DNA from: Gammaproteobacteria bacterium
Lineage (GTDB): Bacteria > Pseudomonadota > Gammaproteobacteria > Steroidobacterales > Steroidobacteraceae
NCBI GenBank assembly: GCA_005877705.1
Contig: VBNY01000062.1
Coordinates: 1 to 7,378 of the forward strand
Reading direction: 5' to 3'
DNA length: 7,378 bases
The notes beneath the pieces are model-generated. The model ran no database searches, was not told the origin of the DNA, and saw only the letters and a program-made list of their open reading frames with translations. The position numbers and the translations under genes were made by a program. Shown here piece by piece: positions 1 through 7,034 of the stretch (the stretch's first letter is position 1; every line of letters starts with the position of its first letter).

Positions 1-1635
1 CAACCGGGCTATGCGGTCCCAGAGTGGATCGGGGCGTTCACCGAGGAGGTGTGCGGCGACGGCGGCGATACTCAGGGCTCTAGCGGCCGATACGTTCGTA
101 AAGGTATCGTTCGGAATGTCGTTGTTGGACTCGGCAACGGAATTGACATGCGTGATCTCATAGCGATGCCCGCGCGGATCATACGTGGCGCGGCTCGCCC
201 AGAAGCGAGCCACCTCGCGGATCACCGGCCAGCCGTGCGCCCGCAACCAGTCGCGGTCGTGCGTGGCCAGATAGTATTGCCACTGCGCGATCGCGACGTC
301 CGCGTTCACGTGAATCTCGGTTTCTGCCAGGACGTAGGCAGAGTGCGGAGTCTGTTCGCTGCCGTTCTCCGGGTCCGATTCCCAGGGGTACATGGCTCCA
401 TCGAAGCCGTGCTGCCGCGCCCGTTCCCGTGCAGCTTCGAGGGTGTGCTCGCGGAACGCCACCATGGGTTGTGCGCGTTCGGGGTGCAGCAGCAACAAGG
501 CCGGGAATACCCAGGTGTCGCCGTCCCAGAACGCATGCCCGGCGTAGCAGAGTGTAAGCCCGCAGGGGCCGACCGGCCACGCCGTGCCGGCCGTCGAGCT
601 CGCCAGCAGGTAATACAGTTCCGAGCGGGCAACCTGCTGAGCCTGCGCATCACCCTCGATCAGGATGTCCGACTGCCAGAGCACGCCCCACGCCGCGCGA
701 TGTTCGCTCAACAGGCGATCGAACCCGCGGTTGCGGGCCTCTCTGGCCAGAGCCAGATCATCGGTAGCGTGGCCACCCCATCCGGCGCGCGACATGGCGA
801 CGTACTTGGTAAAGACATAACTTCGGCCCCGCTCGACCTTCATGCTGACATCGAGAGCAAGCCGATAACGGTTACGGTGGAAGGTTACCGTCTCCGCCGG
901 CACGCCCTCAGGCAGAGCCACGGCGGCGGCCATGGCCATCGCTAAGCCTTGCTCCGCCTGACCGTCGAGCCACAAAGACAGCGACCCGGTATCGCCGTCG
1001 CCCGCGAGCACCCGGGTGTAGCCGGGGTACCAGACCGCCTCGCGGTCGGGCGTTGCGGGCGCTTGCGGCTCGAGCAACAGGCCATTCGCCGCGAGGGCCT
1101 CCTCCATCTCGGGGCCGCTCATCTGCGCGAGCGCAAAGCGCGGCGCGTGCGGCGCCCACAGCGTCAGTGGAAATGACAACTGCACCACGCCGTCGTAATC
1201 AGGCGTGATCGTCAGACGAGTCGCCGCCAGGTGCGGGGATGCCTGACTGACGAGAGTGGTGACCTCGACCGCGGTTGCGCGGCCGTGGTCGAGGTAGCGA
1301 TAGCTCGTCGTCAAGGTGGCGTCATGCAGGTCGAGGGTCTGCCGGTAGTCCTTGAAACGCTGTTCGTTCAGCGGCGTTTTGTTGAGCCACTGCTGATCCG
1401 GTCCAGCTGGACTCGGGCTGAAGTCGATTCCGGTCCACCCGGGAACGGCCGCCGGGCGCGAGATATCCCCCGCCGAGTAATCCATGAACGCGACCAGGTA
1501 GGCCGGCGTGGCCTCGATGCCCCGCGGCGCACTCAGGGTCGAAACGTAGCCGTTGGCAAGATAAGCCGGAAAATAGGCGGGCAGGTCCTGGAGCCCGGCG
1601 CTCAGCCGGAAGCTCTCCCAACCCGGGCAGTCGTG
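1..1635 (-). pseudogene. GH65 family glycoside hydrolase, 5'-truncated remnant; 3' part off the left edge
   Basis: Enzymes of this family hydrolyse or phosphorolyse alpha-glucosides such as trehalose or kojibiose; this one resembles the inverting ATH1/PGGHG-type hydrolases. Counting from the first codon after the stop, visible landmarks are an N-terminal PAYLANGYVSTL segment (about residues 22-34), HAFWDGDTWVFP with its conserved Asp near 371, GAMYPWES, ETEIHVN, and YEITHVNSVAESNND, whose Glu (about residue 502, codon 130-132) aligns with the general-acid Glu of GH65. The frame is open for 545 codons. An in-frame TAA at 1638-1636 stands just before it, and no ATG, GTG or TTG occurs until an internal ATG at 1485, which lies inside the conserved N-terminal domain. 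Signal peptide and start are therefore missing. No recognisable signal peptide appears in the other two frames just upstream. The family call is firm; the substrate is unknown. The pseudogene call would fail if a sequencing error created the TAA. Confidence 0.8.
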
Positions 1636-1889
1636 TTACGCGCTGGAGACCACTCTTTGCAGTTGCGACTCATGACTCGAACTACCTCTCAGGCAACTGC
1701 CGGGGCGCGGAGTCTGCCCATAACAACCTCGCGACCTCGCGGTCGATAGCGCCCCGCACCAGACACAGCTGCAGTACCCTACGTGTGCGCGACAGGCTCG
1801 CGGCCGCGCCGCCGGTCAAGACTTCGCCTACTGCGAGAAGCGCGTGTCGGCGCGACGATGGCACCACTCGCGAGGTTGGCGCCACTTAT
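1636..1889. other. Junction region with no supported gene
   Basis: This stretch separates the broken 5' end of the GH65 frame from the antitoxin stop codon. A 67-codon GTG frame on the minus strand (1885-1682) begins 4 bases after the antitoxin stop, but it has no Shine-Dalgarno and no family I recognise. The only structure I see is the inverted repeat listed separately. If the GH65 gene was broken by an insertion or deletion, the breakpoint should lie here. Confidence 0.4.
1659..1700. repeat. 8-bp perfect inverted repeat with 26-base spacer
   Basis: GCAGTTGC at 1659-1666 is the exact reverse complement of GCAACTGC at 1693-1700. Neither side is followed by a T-run, so it is not a standard intrinsic terminator. 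It lies about 20 bases from the in-frame stop that cuts the GH65 gene. A recombination site, a protein-binding site or chance are all possible. Confidence 0.4.
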
Positions 1890-2156
1890 TCAACGGCTAT
1901 GCACCTTCTCTTGCAGCCATATCTTGATCAGTGACTGATACGGAACGTCTCTTGCATTTGCGGCGACCCGAATCGCGTTCAGCAGGTGCTCTGGTAGCCG
2001 CAGAGAAATCGTCTTCGTCGACGGCTTGAGATTGGGGAACACCGCTGGTCGAGCCTTGCTCCAGTCGAGGTATTCCGCGGAATCATTCTTTTCCCAGAAT
2101 GCTCTCTCGGCCGCCTCGCCAGAGAACTTAGGAATCGTTTTTTGACGCTTGCTCAT
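1890..2156 (-). CDS. CopG-type ribbon-helix-helix antitoxin paired with a BrnT toxin
   Basis: This 88-residue protein should bind and neutralise the toxin encoded just upstream and bind DNA to repress their shared promoter. The N-terminal half carries the toxin-binding type of segment, with FWEKNDSAEYLDWSKA at about residues 20-35, followed by VFPNLKPSTKTISLRLPEH. The ribbon-helix-helix DNA-binding fold spans about residues 48-86: a beta strand (TKTISLRL), helix 1 and helix 2 (VPYQSLIKIWLQEKV). This matches the CopG antitoxin group COG5304/PF12441 rather than the DUF4415 form of BrnA. The ATG at 2156 lies inside the toxin gene, giving a 29-base overlap, and a purine-rich GAGAGAG just before it can serve as ribosome binding site. 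Toxin-first order is usual for brnT systems. Family assignment comes from recall of the pattern, not from a search. Confidence 0.88.
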   Translation of the reverse strand: MSKRQKTIPKFSGEAAERAFWEKNDSAEYLDWSKARPAVFPNLKPSTKTISLRLPEHLLNAIRVAANARDVPYQSLIKIWLQEKVHSR

Positions 2157-2439
2157 AAACTGCTCTCTCTTTCTTGGACATGTCCCGAGCTGATATCACG
2201 CGGATCGCAGTGCCGTCACGTCGCAGCGTGAAGGACACATGCAAACGTCGACCGGCTGCGGTGACACCGAGTGCGTGGTACCGAGGCTCCTCCTGGCTGT
2301 GTCGTTGATCATCGAGCAGTAGGAGCGGCGCGGAGAAAAAGACTTCCTCGGCCTCGCCGGCGGATACTCCGTGGCGCTCATTCTTGCGAGCGTTACCCGC
2401 ATCCCAGTCGAACTCGATAACCTTCGCCAAGTCAATCAT
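2128..2439 (-). CDS. brnT: BrnT-family type II toxin (predicted ribonuclease)
   Basis: BrnT toxins (DUF497, COG2929) have a RelE-like fold and inhibit translation by cutting RNA until bound by their antitoxin. The 103-residue product shows the family pattern in order: IEFDWD (residues 9-13), NERHGVS (20-26), RYHALGV (53-59), a beta-strand core around RRLHVSFTLR, then IRVISARDMSKKERAVYE (79-96), the conserved basic C-terminal signature. Length is normal for the family. The ATG at 2439 lies 8 bases from the end of a consensus -10 box and has no Shine-Dalgarno, so translation may be leaderless or nearly so. Its last 29 bases overlap the antitoxin start. The pair is transcribed away from the ssb-virB operon and may stabilise the mobile region. 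Confidence 0.9.
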   Translation of the reverse strand: MIDLAKVIEFDWDAGNARKNERHGVSAGEAEEVFFSAPLLLLDDQRHSQEEPRYHALGVTAAGRRLHVSFTLRRDGTAIRVISARDMSKKERAVYEQASKNDS

Positions 2440-2440
2440 T

Positions 2441-2476
2441 TGTGTATATTATAGTAATATACTATCTGCAGCAACC
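2441..2476 (-). promoter_or_regulatory. Promoter of the toxin-antitoxin operon
   Basis: On the minus strand a perfect TATAAT lies at 2453-2448. Upstream are only partial -35 matches: TTGCAG at 2474-2469 with a 15-base spacer, or GTTGCA with 16. A start about 7 bases past the -10 would put the first transcribed base at about 2441, two bases before the ATG. The AT-rich island stands out from the GC-rich surroundings. The -10 is strong; the -35 and the start point are inferred. Confidence 0.6.
2444..2462. promoter_or_regulatory. Perfect 8-3-8 palindrome, likely antitoxin operator
   Basis: The arms GTATATTA (2444-2451) and TAATATAC (2455-2462) are exact reverse complements around a 3-base centre. 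The palindrome covers the -10 box of the toxin promoter, so a dimeric ribbon-helix-helix antitoxin bound here would block RNA polymerase. Autorepression through such inverted repeats is established for brnTA-type operons; binding at this site is inferred. Confidence 0.65.
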
Positions 2477-2714
2477 ACGACGGTCCCGCGACAGCGCCAG
2501 CGGTCGTCGCGTTTTGCTATGTGACCTCGTCGGGCGTCAGCCATGCTCCTTGGTACATATCGGTGGTATGCGAGGGACGCTCGTGGACGCGTTCGCCGCT
2601 CGTCCGCGGGCTGCTCGCATTTCTAGGCAAACACGCAGCCAAACGCGATTCCATTCGCGAGCCGCGACGCTAGAGTGGCGCCCGATGAATCCGCATCGAC
2701 CCAACACCGCCTTC

Positions 2715-2720
2715 GAGGAG
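2715..2720 (+). promoter_or_regulatory. Ribosome binding site of ssb
   Basis: GAGGAG ends 8 bases before the ATG at 2729, a normal spacing, and supports that start codon. I see no convincing promoter in the bases before it. Confidence 0.7.
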
Positions 2721-2728
2721 CATCTTAG

Positions 2729-3130
2729 ATGAACAGTTTCACGTTGACCGCCATTGGCAACCTGACGCGCAACCCCGAGCTCGTCGCCAAGGGCGATACG
2801 ACCTATACCCGCTTCTGCCTGATCGGCAACGATTACGCAGGCAAAGACGCCGACGGGACGGCGCGCGAGGCGGCGACGAGCGTGGATTTCGTCGCCTTCG
2901 GGGTCCTCGGCGAGACCATCGCGCGCACCGCGCGCAAGGGGGATCAGTTGATCGTCGAGGCGCGGATTCGCGCCGACAACTGGACCGACAAACAGGGCGA
3001 GAAGCAATACGACCACTCCTTCGTGGTGCAGGGTTTCCGCTTCGGCGCCCCCGGCAAGCTCAAGCGCGAGGAGCGCGAGTCGCGGCGCGACGAAGGTAAG
3101 CGCGGGGAGGCGGTCGCCGCCGAGGCGTGA
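2729..3130 (+). CDS. ssb: Single-stranded DNA-binding protein, element-encoded type
   Basis: SSB coats single-stranded DNA and is often encoded by conjugative elements, where it can protect the transferred strand and help it become double-stranded in the recipient. The 133-residue protein has an OB fold at about residues 1-110: LTAIGNLTRNPEL near the start, FCLIGND, then SVDFVAFGVLGETIA and the GDQLIVEARIRADNWTD stretch typical of SSB, ending with a QGFRFG strand. After that comes a short charged tail rich in Arg and Glu. The protein ends in AVAAEA and lacks the acidic DDDIPF-like tip that host SSBs use to recruit partner proteins. It is the first gene of the plus-strand block, 39 bases before virB2, and is probably co-transcribed with it. 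Confidence 0.9.
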   Translation: MNSFTLTAIGNLTRNPELVAKGDTTYTRFCLIGNDYAGKDADGTAREAATSVDFVAFGVLGETIARTARKGDQLIVEARIRADNWTDKQGEKQYDHSFVVQGFRFGAPGKLKREERESRRDEGKRGEAVAAEA

Positions 3131-3131
3131 T

Positions 3132-3150
3132 CGGTTTCGCAAGGAAACCG
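3132..3150 (+). promoter_or_regulatory. Intercistronic hairpin between ssb and virB2
   Basis: CGGTTTC (3132-3138) and GAAACCG (3144-3150) pair perfectly around a 5-base GCAAG loop, starting one base after the ssb stop codon. No T-run follows, so it is not a classical terminator. It lies just before the virB2 ribosome binding site and could stabilise the upstream mRNA, mark a processing site or reduce read-through. The function is inferred. Confidence 0.55.
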
Positions 3151-3169
3151 CTGCCAGGGAGTGAGGCTC

Positions 3170-3478
3170 GTGCGGCAACCGAATCGTAACAGCGGGGCGG
3201 CCCCGTGGCTGCAGACGCTGCTCGCCACAGCCAGCCTGGGTTCACCTGCGCTGGCGTTCGCACAGGCGTCGCCTTTCATGACCGGCGCCACCGCCCTGCA
3301 GACCAACATTCTCGCGTGGTTGACTCCGATCGCGATCATCCTGGTCATGGTCCTCGGAGCCATGGCGATGGCGAACCGCATGTCCTGGGGATGGTGCCTC
3401 GGAGCGATTCTCGGGATCGCGATCGCCTTCGGGGCGCCGCAGATCGTCGCCTGGGTGCGCGGCATGTTCGGGGTGTAG
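3170..3478 (+). CDS. virB2: VirB2-family major pilin (TrbC/VirB2)
   Basis: VirB2 is the pilin subunit that forms the conjugative pilus. The 102-residue precursor has a basic N-terminus, a hydrophobic signal segment (about residues 13-31) and probable cleavage around the AFAQA stretch (residues 29-33). Two membrane helices follow, about 47-66 (WLTPIAIILVMVLGAMAM) and 75-95 (CLGAILGIAIAFGAPQIVAWV), joined by a short polar turn (ANRMSW), and the protein ends in VRGMFGV. This layout is typical of the family. I chose the GTG at 3170 because AGGGAG at 3156-3161 lies 8 bases before it. An in-frame GTG at 3161 would add three residues but abuts the Shine-Dalgarno. It lies directly before virB3, as is usual. 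Confidence 0.88.
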   Translation: MRQPNRNSGAAPWLQTLLATASLGSPALAFAQASPFMTGATALQTNILAWLTPIAIILVMVLGAMAMANRMSWGWCLGAILGIAIAFGAPQIVAWVRGMFGV

Positions 3479-3487
3479 GGGTCGGTC

Positions 3488-3883
3488 ATGGGCTCACGTA
3501 ATGCTGGACTCACGGCAGATCCGCTCTTCGTGGGCGCCACGCGGCCGCCGATCCGCTGGGGTGTGACCTACGCGGCGCTGCTCTTGAATCTGGTGTCCAC
3601 GATGGAGATGTTCCTGGTGACGCGCAACCTGCTGATGCTGCTGTTGAGCGCACCGATCCATGGAGTGTGCATGCTGCTGTGCGCGCGGGATGCGCGGTTC
3701 TTCGATCTGGTGTTGCTGTCGGCCCGCACGCGGCTACCTGCGCTGCTTGCGAATCGCCGCTACTGGAAGGCGGGCAGCTATAGCCCCCTGGCCCTCGATC
3801 TGCCGGATCTCCGGGGGCATCGATGTGGGATCACCGCCGAGCTACGCATGGAGCTGCGCTCGAGGGTGGCGCGCTCATGCTGA
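3488..3883 (+). CDS. virB3: VirB3-family inner-membrane protein of the type IV secretion system
   Basis: VirB3 is a small inner-membrane protein that works with VirB4 in pilus assembly. The 131-residue product carries the family hallmark DPLFVGATRPP at residues 11-21, then two close hydrophobic segments at about 25-45 and 47-66, and the cytoplasmic RYWKAGSYSPL motif at about 91-101. It is somewhat longer than typical VirB3 proteins of about 100 residues, with an Arg-rich tail. The gene starts 9 bases after the virB2 stop with only a weak G-rich ribosome binding site, and its last 7 bases overlap the preferred virB4 start, suggesting translational coupling. Confidence 0.9.
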   Translation: MGSRNAGLTADPLFVGATRPPIRWGVTYAALLLNLVSTMEMFLVTRNLLMLLLSAPIHGVCMLLCARDARFFDLVLLSARTRLPALLANRRYWKAGSYSPLALDLPDLRGHRCGITAELRMELRSRVARSC

Positions 3884-6255
3884 GTACACAGCGAGCCTCG
3901 GCGCTGCGCCGCGAGTTGACGGCCGCCGAACACATCTCTTGCAGCGCGCATGTGTCTGAAAACGTCGTGCGCACTGTGTTCGGGGACTACGTGCGGGCAT
4001 TTCGTTTGGGCGGCGCGAGCTTCGAGAGCGCCGACGACGAGCAGCTCAACATGTGGCACGAGCGCCTGAATGTCCTGTGGCGCAACGTCGCAAGCCCCAA
4101 CGTCGCTCTGTGGACGCATGTCATTCGCCGCCGCGAACGCGCTCATCTGCCCGCTGGACCGGCAAGCGGCTTCGCCGGGCTGCTGGGGGCGAAGTATCGC
4201 GAGCGCCTGGCCGGCGAGACGCTGATGGTCAATGACTTGTACCTGGCTGTCGTGTATCGGCCGGCCGCCGGCGTCGCGACGGGCCTGATGTCCAGGGCGC
4301 TGTCGCGAACCCAAGCGGACCGATCAAGGCTGCAGCTCGCAGATGCGCTCGATGGGTGCGCGAAACTCGGACAGACGCTGCAAGCCTCCCTGGCGCGCTA
4401 CGAGCCGGAACCCCTGGGCTGCTATCGGGCGGGCGATCGGTGGTGCTCGTCACTGCTTGACTACTTCGGCGTGCTGGTGAACGGCGAGTGGCAACGCACA
4501 CCCTTACCGCGGGCGCCACTCAACGAGGTGTTGGCGACCACTCGCCTTTTTTTCGGCACCGAGGTGATCGAGTACCGCATGCCCACCGGGACGCGGGTCG
4601 CAGCCATGCTCGGAATCAAGGAATATCCGACGCCGAGTGTGGTCGGCATGTACAACCGGCTGTTGTGCGCACCGTTTCCGCTGGTGCTCACCCAATCTTT
4701 CGCTTGCCTCTCGAAGGCGGCTGGTCAGGGTCTGCTGCAGCGGCAGTTCCATCGGATGGCCAACGCGGGCGATTTCGCGGTGTCGCAAGCCGCAGAGCTC
4801 AAAGATGCGCTCGATGCGCTCAGCAGCAACGAGTTCGTCATGGGCGATCATCACTTCTCGCTGCAGGTGCTCGCCGACGTTGCGGACGATAGCGCTGGAG
4901 ACAGCGCCCGAAGGCTCAAGCCGCTCAACGATCACGTCGCCCTCGCGCGCAGCCTGCTCGCCGACACGGGCATGACGGTGGCGCGTGAGGATCTGGCACT
5001 GGAGGCGGCGTTCTGGGCGCAGTTGCCGGGCAACTTCGCCATGCGTCCGCGGAAGGCGCCGATCACATCACGCAACTTTGCCGCCATGGCGCCATTTCAC
5101 AACTACCCGACCGGCCGGGCCACGGGGAATCACTGGGGCGAGGCGCTCGCGCTGCTGTCGACGAGCGCCCAGTCGCCCTACTACTTCTCTTTGCATGCGA
5201 GCGACCCGACGGAGCGGGACGGAGGCAGCCGCAAGGATACCGGGCATACCTTCATCTGCGGGCCGACCGGCTCCGGCAAGACGGTGTTGATTGGATTCCT
5301 GGTCGCCATGCTCGAGCGCCACGGGGCGACACAGGTCATTTTCGACAAGGACAGGGGGCTCGAGATTCTGGTGCGGGCGCTCGGCGGTGAATATCTGCCG
5401 CTGGATTGGCTGCGCGCGCTGGTGCGGCCCGCGGGCGGACGTCCGCTCACGGTGCGCGAGGGAGCCGATCTCGATCAGGCGCTGCGCGGCACACTGGCGC
5501 TGGAGTTGCCGGCGCGGCGCCTGTCGCGTCTGATCGAGTTTCTCGATTCGACCGATCCAGAAGGCCTGCATGCGCGACTGGCGCGCTGGTGTGAAGCGAG
5601 CCACGGCGACTACGCCTGGGTCTTCGACAATCCGGCGGACTCGGTCGTGGCCAGACTGTCCGGGCGCTCCGTGATCGGATTCGATGTCACGGAATTCCTC
5701 GACCACGAGGTGGCTCGCTCGCCGGTGACACTCTATCTCTTTCACCTGGTTCGCCAGCTCCTGGACGGCCGGCGGCTGGTGTGCTGGATGGACGAGTTCT
5801 GGCGCCTGCTCGCGGACTCGGCCTTCGAGAGCTTTGCGAAGGACGGTCCCAAGACGTGGCGCAAGCTGAACGGGGTGATGTGCCTCGCGACGCAGAGCGC
5901 CGGCGACGTGCTCGACAGCCCGATCAGTCGCACGATCATCGAACAGACCGCCACCAAGGTGCTGTTCCCTAACAGTGAGGCGAGCGCGGCGGAGTTCATG
6001 GGCCCCTTCGGACTGACCGAGCGGGAATTCAAGCTCATCCGCGAGCAGCTCGAGCCGGGCTCGAGGATGTTCCTGGTCAAGCAGGGCCACCACAGTGTCG
6101 TGTGCCGGCTGGATCTCAAGGGCTTCGACGCAGAGCTGGGCGTGATCTCCGGGCGGACCGGCGAGGTGGAGCGCATGCATCGGCTCATGGCGGAACTCGG
6201 TCCCGACCCGGGGCAGTGGCTGCCTGCGTTTCTGGCGTCGAACGCTGCGGCCTGA
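3877..6255 (+). CDS. virB4: VirB4-family ATPase of the type IV secretion system
   Basis: VirB4 is the large ATPase at the cytoplasmic face of the inner membrane that powers pilin extraction and channel assembly. The 792-residue product has a CagE/TrbE/VirB4 N-terminal region and a C-terminal RecA-like ATPase domain. Walker A is GPTGSGKT at residues 462-469. Walker B is LVCWMDEFW with Asp639 and Glu640. A later conserved block has TQS at 672-674, in CLATQSAGDVL, followed by IIEQTATKVLFPN. All key residues are present and the length is normal. I prefer the ATG at 3877, with GAGGG at 3862-3866 upstream and a 7-base overlap with virB3. An in-frame GTG at 3823 would add 18 residues but overlap virB3 by 61 bases. 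Confidence 0.95.
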   Translation: MLSTQRASALRRELTAAEHISCSAHVSENVVRTVFGDYVRAFRLGGASFESADDEQLNMWHERLNVLWRNVASPNVALWTHVIRRRERAHLPAGPASGFAGLLGAKYRERLAGETLMVNDLYLAVVYRPAAGVATGLMSRALSRTQADRSRLQLADALDGCAKLGQTLQASLARYEPEPLGCYRAGDRWCSSLLDYFGVLVNGEWQRTPLPRAPLNEVLATTRLFFGTEVIEYRMPTGTRVAAMLGIKEYPTPSVVGMYNRLLCAPFPLVLTQSFACLSKAAGQGLLQRQFHRMANAGDFAVSQAAELKDALDALSSNEFVMGDHHFSLQVLADVADDSAGDSARRLKPLNDHVALARSLLADTGMTVAREDLALEAAFWAQLPGNFAMRPRKAPITSRNFAAMAPFHNYPTGRATGNHWGEALALLSTSAQSPYYFSLHASDPTERDGGSRKDTGHTFICGPTGSGKTVLIGFLVAMLERHGATQVIFDKDRGLEILVRALGGEYLPLDWLRALVRPAGGRPLTVREGADLDQALRGTLALELPARRLSRLIEFLDSTDPEGLHARLARWCEASHGDYAWVFDNPADSVVARLSGRSVIGFDVTEFLDHEVARSPVTLYLFHLVRQLLDGRRLVCWMDEFWRLLADSAFESFAKDGPKTWRKLNGVMCLATQSAGDVLDSPISRTIIEQTATKVLFPNSEASAAEFMGPFGLTEREFKLIREQLEPGSRMFLVKQGHHSVVCRLDLKGFDAELGVISGRTGEVERMHRLMAELGPDPGQWLPAFLASNAAA

Positions 6256-6283
6256 AGGCTCGCAGCGCGCTCTGATCGGCTTC

Positions 6284-6290
6284 AAGGAGG
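6284..6290 (+). promoter_or_regulatory. Strong ribosome binding site of virB5
   Basis: AAGGAGG is a near-complete anti-16S match, 5 bases before the ATG at 6296. It is the strongest ribosome binding site in the window and fixes the virB5 start. Confidence 0.8.
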
Positions 6291-6295
6291 ACAAG

Positions 6296-7006
6296 ATGTG
6301 CAGTCGAGGATATCGGTGGCGGGTTGTGGTCCTGAGTTTGTTTGCCGGTGCACCGGCGGCGCATGCGCAGTTTGCGGTGATCGACGTGGCCGCGGTCACG
6401 CAGCTGATCACGCAAATGCAGACCCTCGAGCAGCAGCTCATGACGGCGCGCGATCACCTCGCGCAGGCGCAAGCACAGTTCCAATCGACGACCGGCCGCC
6501 GTGGCATGGAGCAGCTTCTCTCCGGCACGGCACGCAACTATCTGCCGGCCGATTGGCTCGAAGTGGAGCGAGCGCTGCAGGGCACCAGCGGCGCGTATCC
6601 AACGCTCGCCGGCGACTTGCGCGCCGCCATCAGCGCCAACGCGCTGTTATCCGCGCAGCGAGTGGCCAGCCTATCTGCAGTCGGGACTCAACAGATCCGC
6701 TCCGGGCGGCAGTCCGCCGCGATGTTGCAGGCAATCGCCCGCGAGGCGCTGGCAGCGACCAGCAGCCGGTTTGCCTCCATTCAGCAGCTGATCGACGCCA
6801 TCCCGAGAGCGGGCGATCAGAAGGCGATCCTCGACCTGCAGGCACGGATCGCAGCGGAGGCCGGCATGCTCGAGAACGAGCAGACCAAGCTCCAGGTGCT
6901 CTACCAGAGCGCCGAGGCGCAGCGCTGGGTCGATGAGCAGCGCGCGCGCGAGCGGGCGATTGCCGGTCACGGCGCATTTCACAGCCGTTTCCACCCGGCG
7001 CCCTGA
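6296..7006 (+). CDS. virB5: VirB5-family minor pilin / pilus-tip protein
   Basis: VirB5 proteins are periplasmic, help pilus assembly and sit at the pilus tip, where they may contact recipient cells. The 236-residue product begins with a clear signal peptide: basic start (RGYRWR), hydrophobic core (VVVLSLFAGAPA) and probable cleavage after AHA at residue 24, leaving QFAVID as mature start. The rest is largely helical and Gln/Ala-rich: a coiled-coil-like stretch at about 31-65, the LSGTARNYLPADW segment at 76-87, and long amphipathic helices at about 105-225 rich in Gln, Arg and Glu. This matches the PF07996 pattern and length. Its position between virB4 and virB6 agrees. Sequence conservation in this family is low, so placement carries part of the weight. 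Confidence 0.88.
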   Translation: MCSRGYRWRVVVLSLFAGAPAAHAQFAVIDVAAVTQLITQMQTLEQQLMTARDHLAQAQAQFQSTTGRRGMEQLLSGTARNYLPADWLEVERALQGTSGAYPTLAGDLRAAISANALLSAQRVASLSAVGTQQIRSGRQSAAMLQAIAREALAATSSRFASIQQLIDAIPRAGDQKAILDLQARIAAEAGMLENEQTKLQVLYQSAEAQRWVDEQRARERAIAGHGAFHSRFHPAP

Positions 7007-7034
7007 GGGATGCATCAAGCGGAGGCGGGCGACC

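Noticed and set aside
370..390. tRNA T-loop-like GGTCCGATTCCC
   Set aside because: It lies inside the GH65 frame, where it encodes part of the conserved PWESDPE segment, and no acceptor or anticodon arms surround it.
49..945. Long plus-strand open frame of 298 codons
   Set aside because: It is antisense to the GH65 frame, shows no family pattern, and is explained by high GC and lack of stops opposite a real gene.
1659..1700. Integron attC site
   Set aside because: The repeat contains GTTGC and GCAAC, but the core sites do not match RYYYAAC and GTTRRRY, and no cassette or integrase is seen.
1682..1885. Minus-strand GTG frame of 67 codons after the antitoxin
   Set aside because: No Shine-Dalgarno and no recognised motif. 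It could be a remnant, but the sequence does not support calling a gene.
2487..2515. Terminator-like CGCGAC/GTCGCG stem followed by TTTT on the plus strand
   Set aside because: The stem has only 6 pairs around a 13-base loop, and no plus-strand gene lies upstream for it to terminate.
2442..2732. Plus-strand frame of 96 codons that ends overlapping the ssb start
   Set aside because: It begins with GTG at the edge of the palindrome, has no ribosome binding site, and its product is Arg-rich without recognisable features.
5068..6441. Long minus-strand open frame of 457 codons
   Set aside because: It lies antisense to virB4, whose Walker motifs fix the real strand and frame; the His- and Arg-rich product resembles no family.
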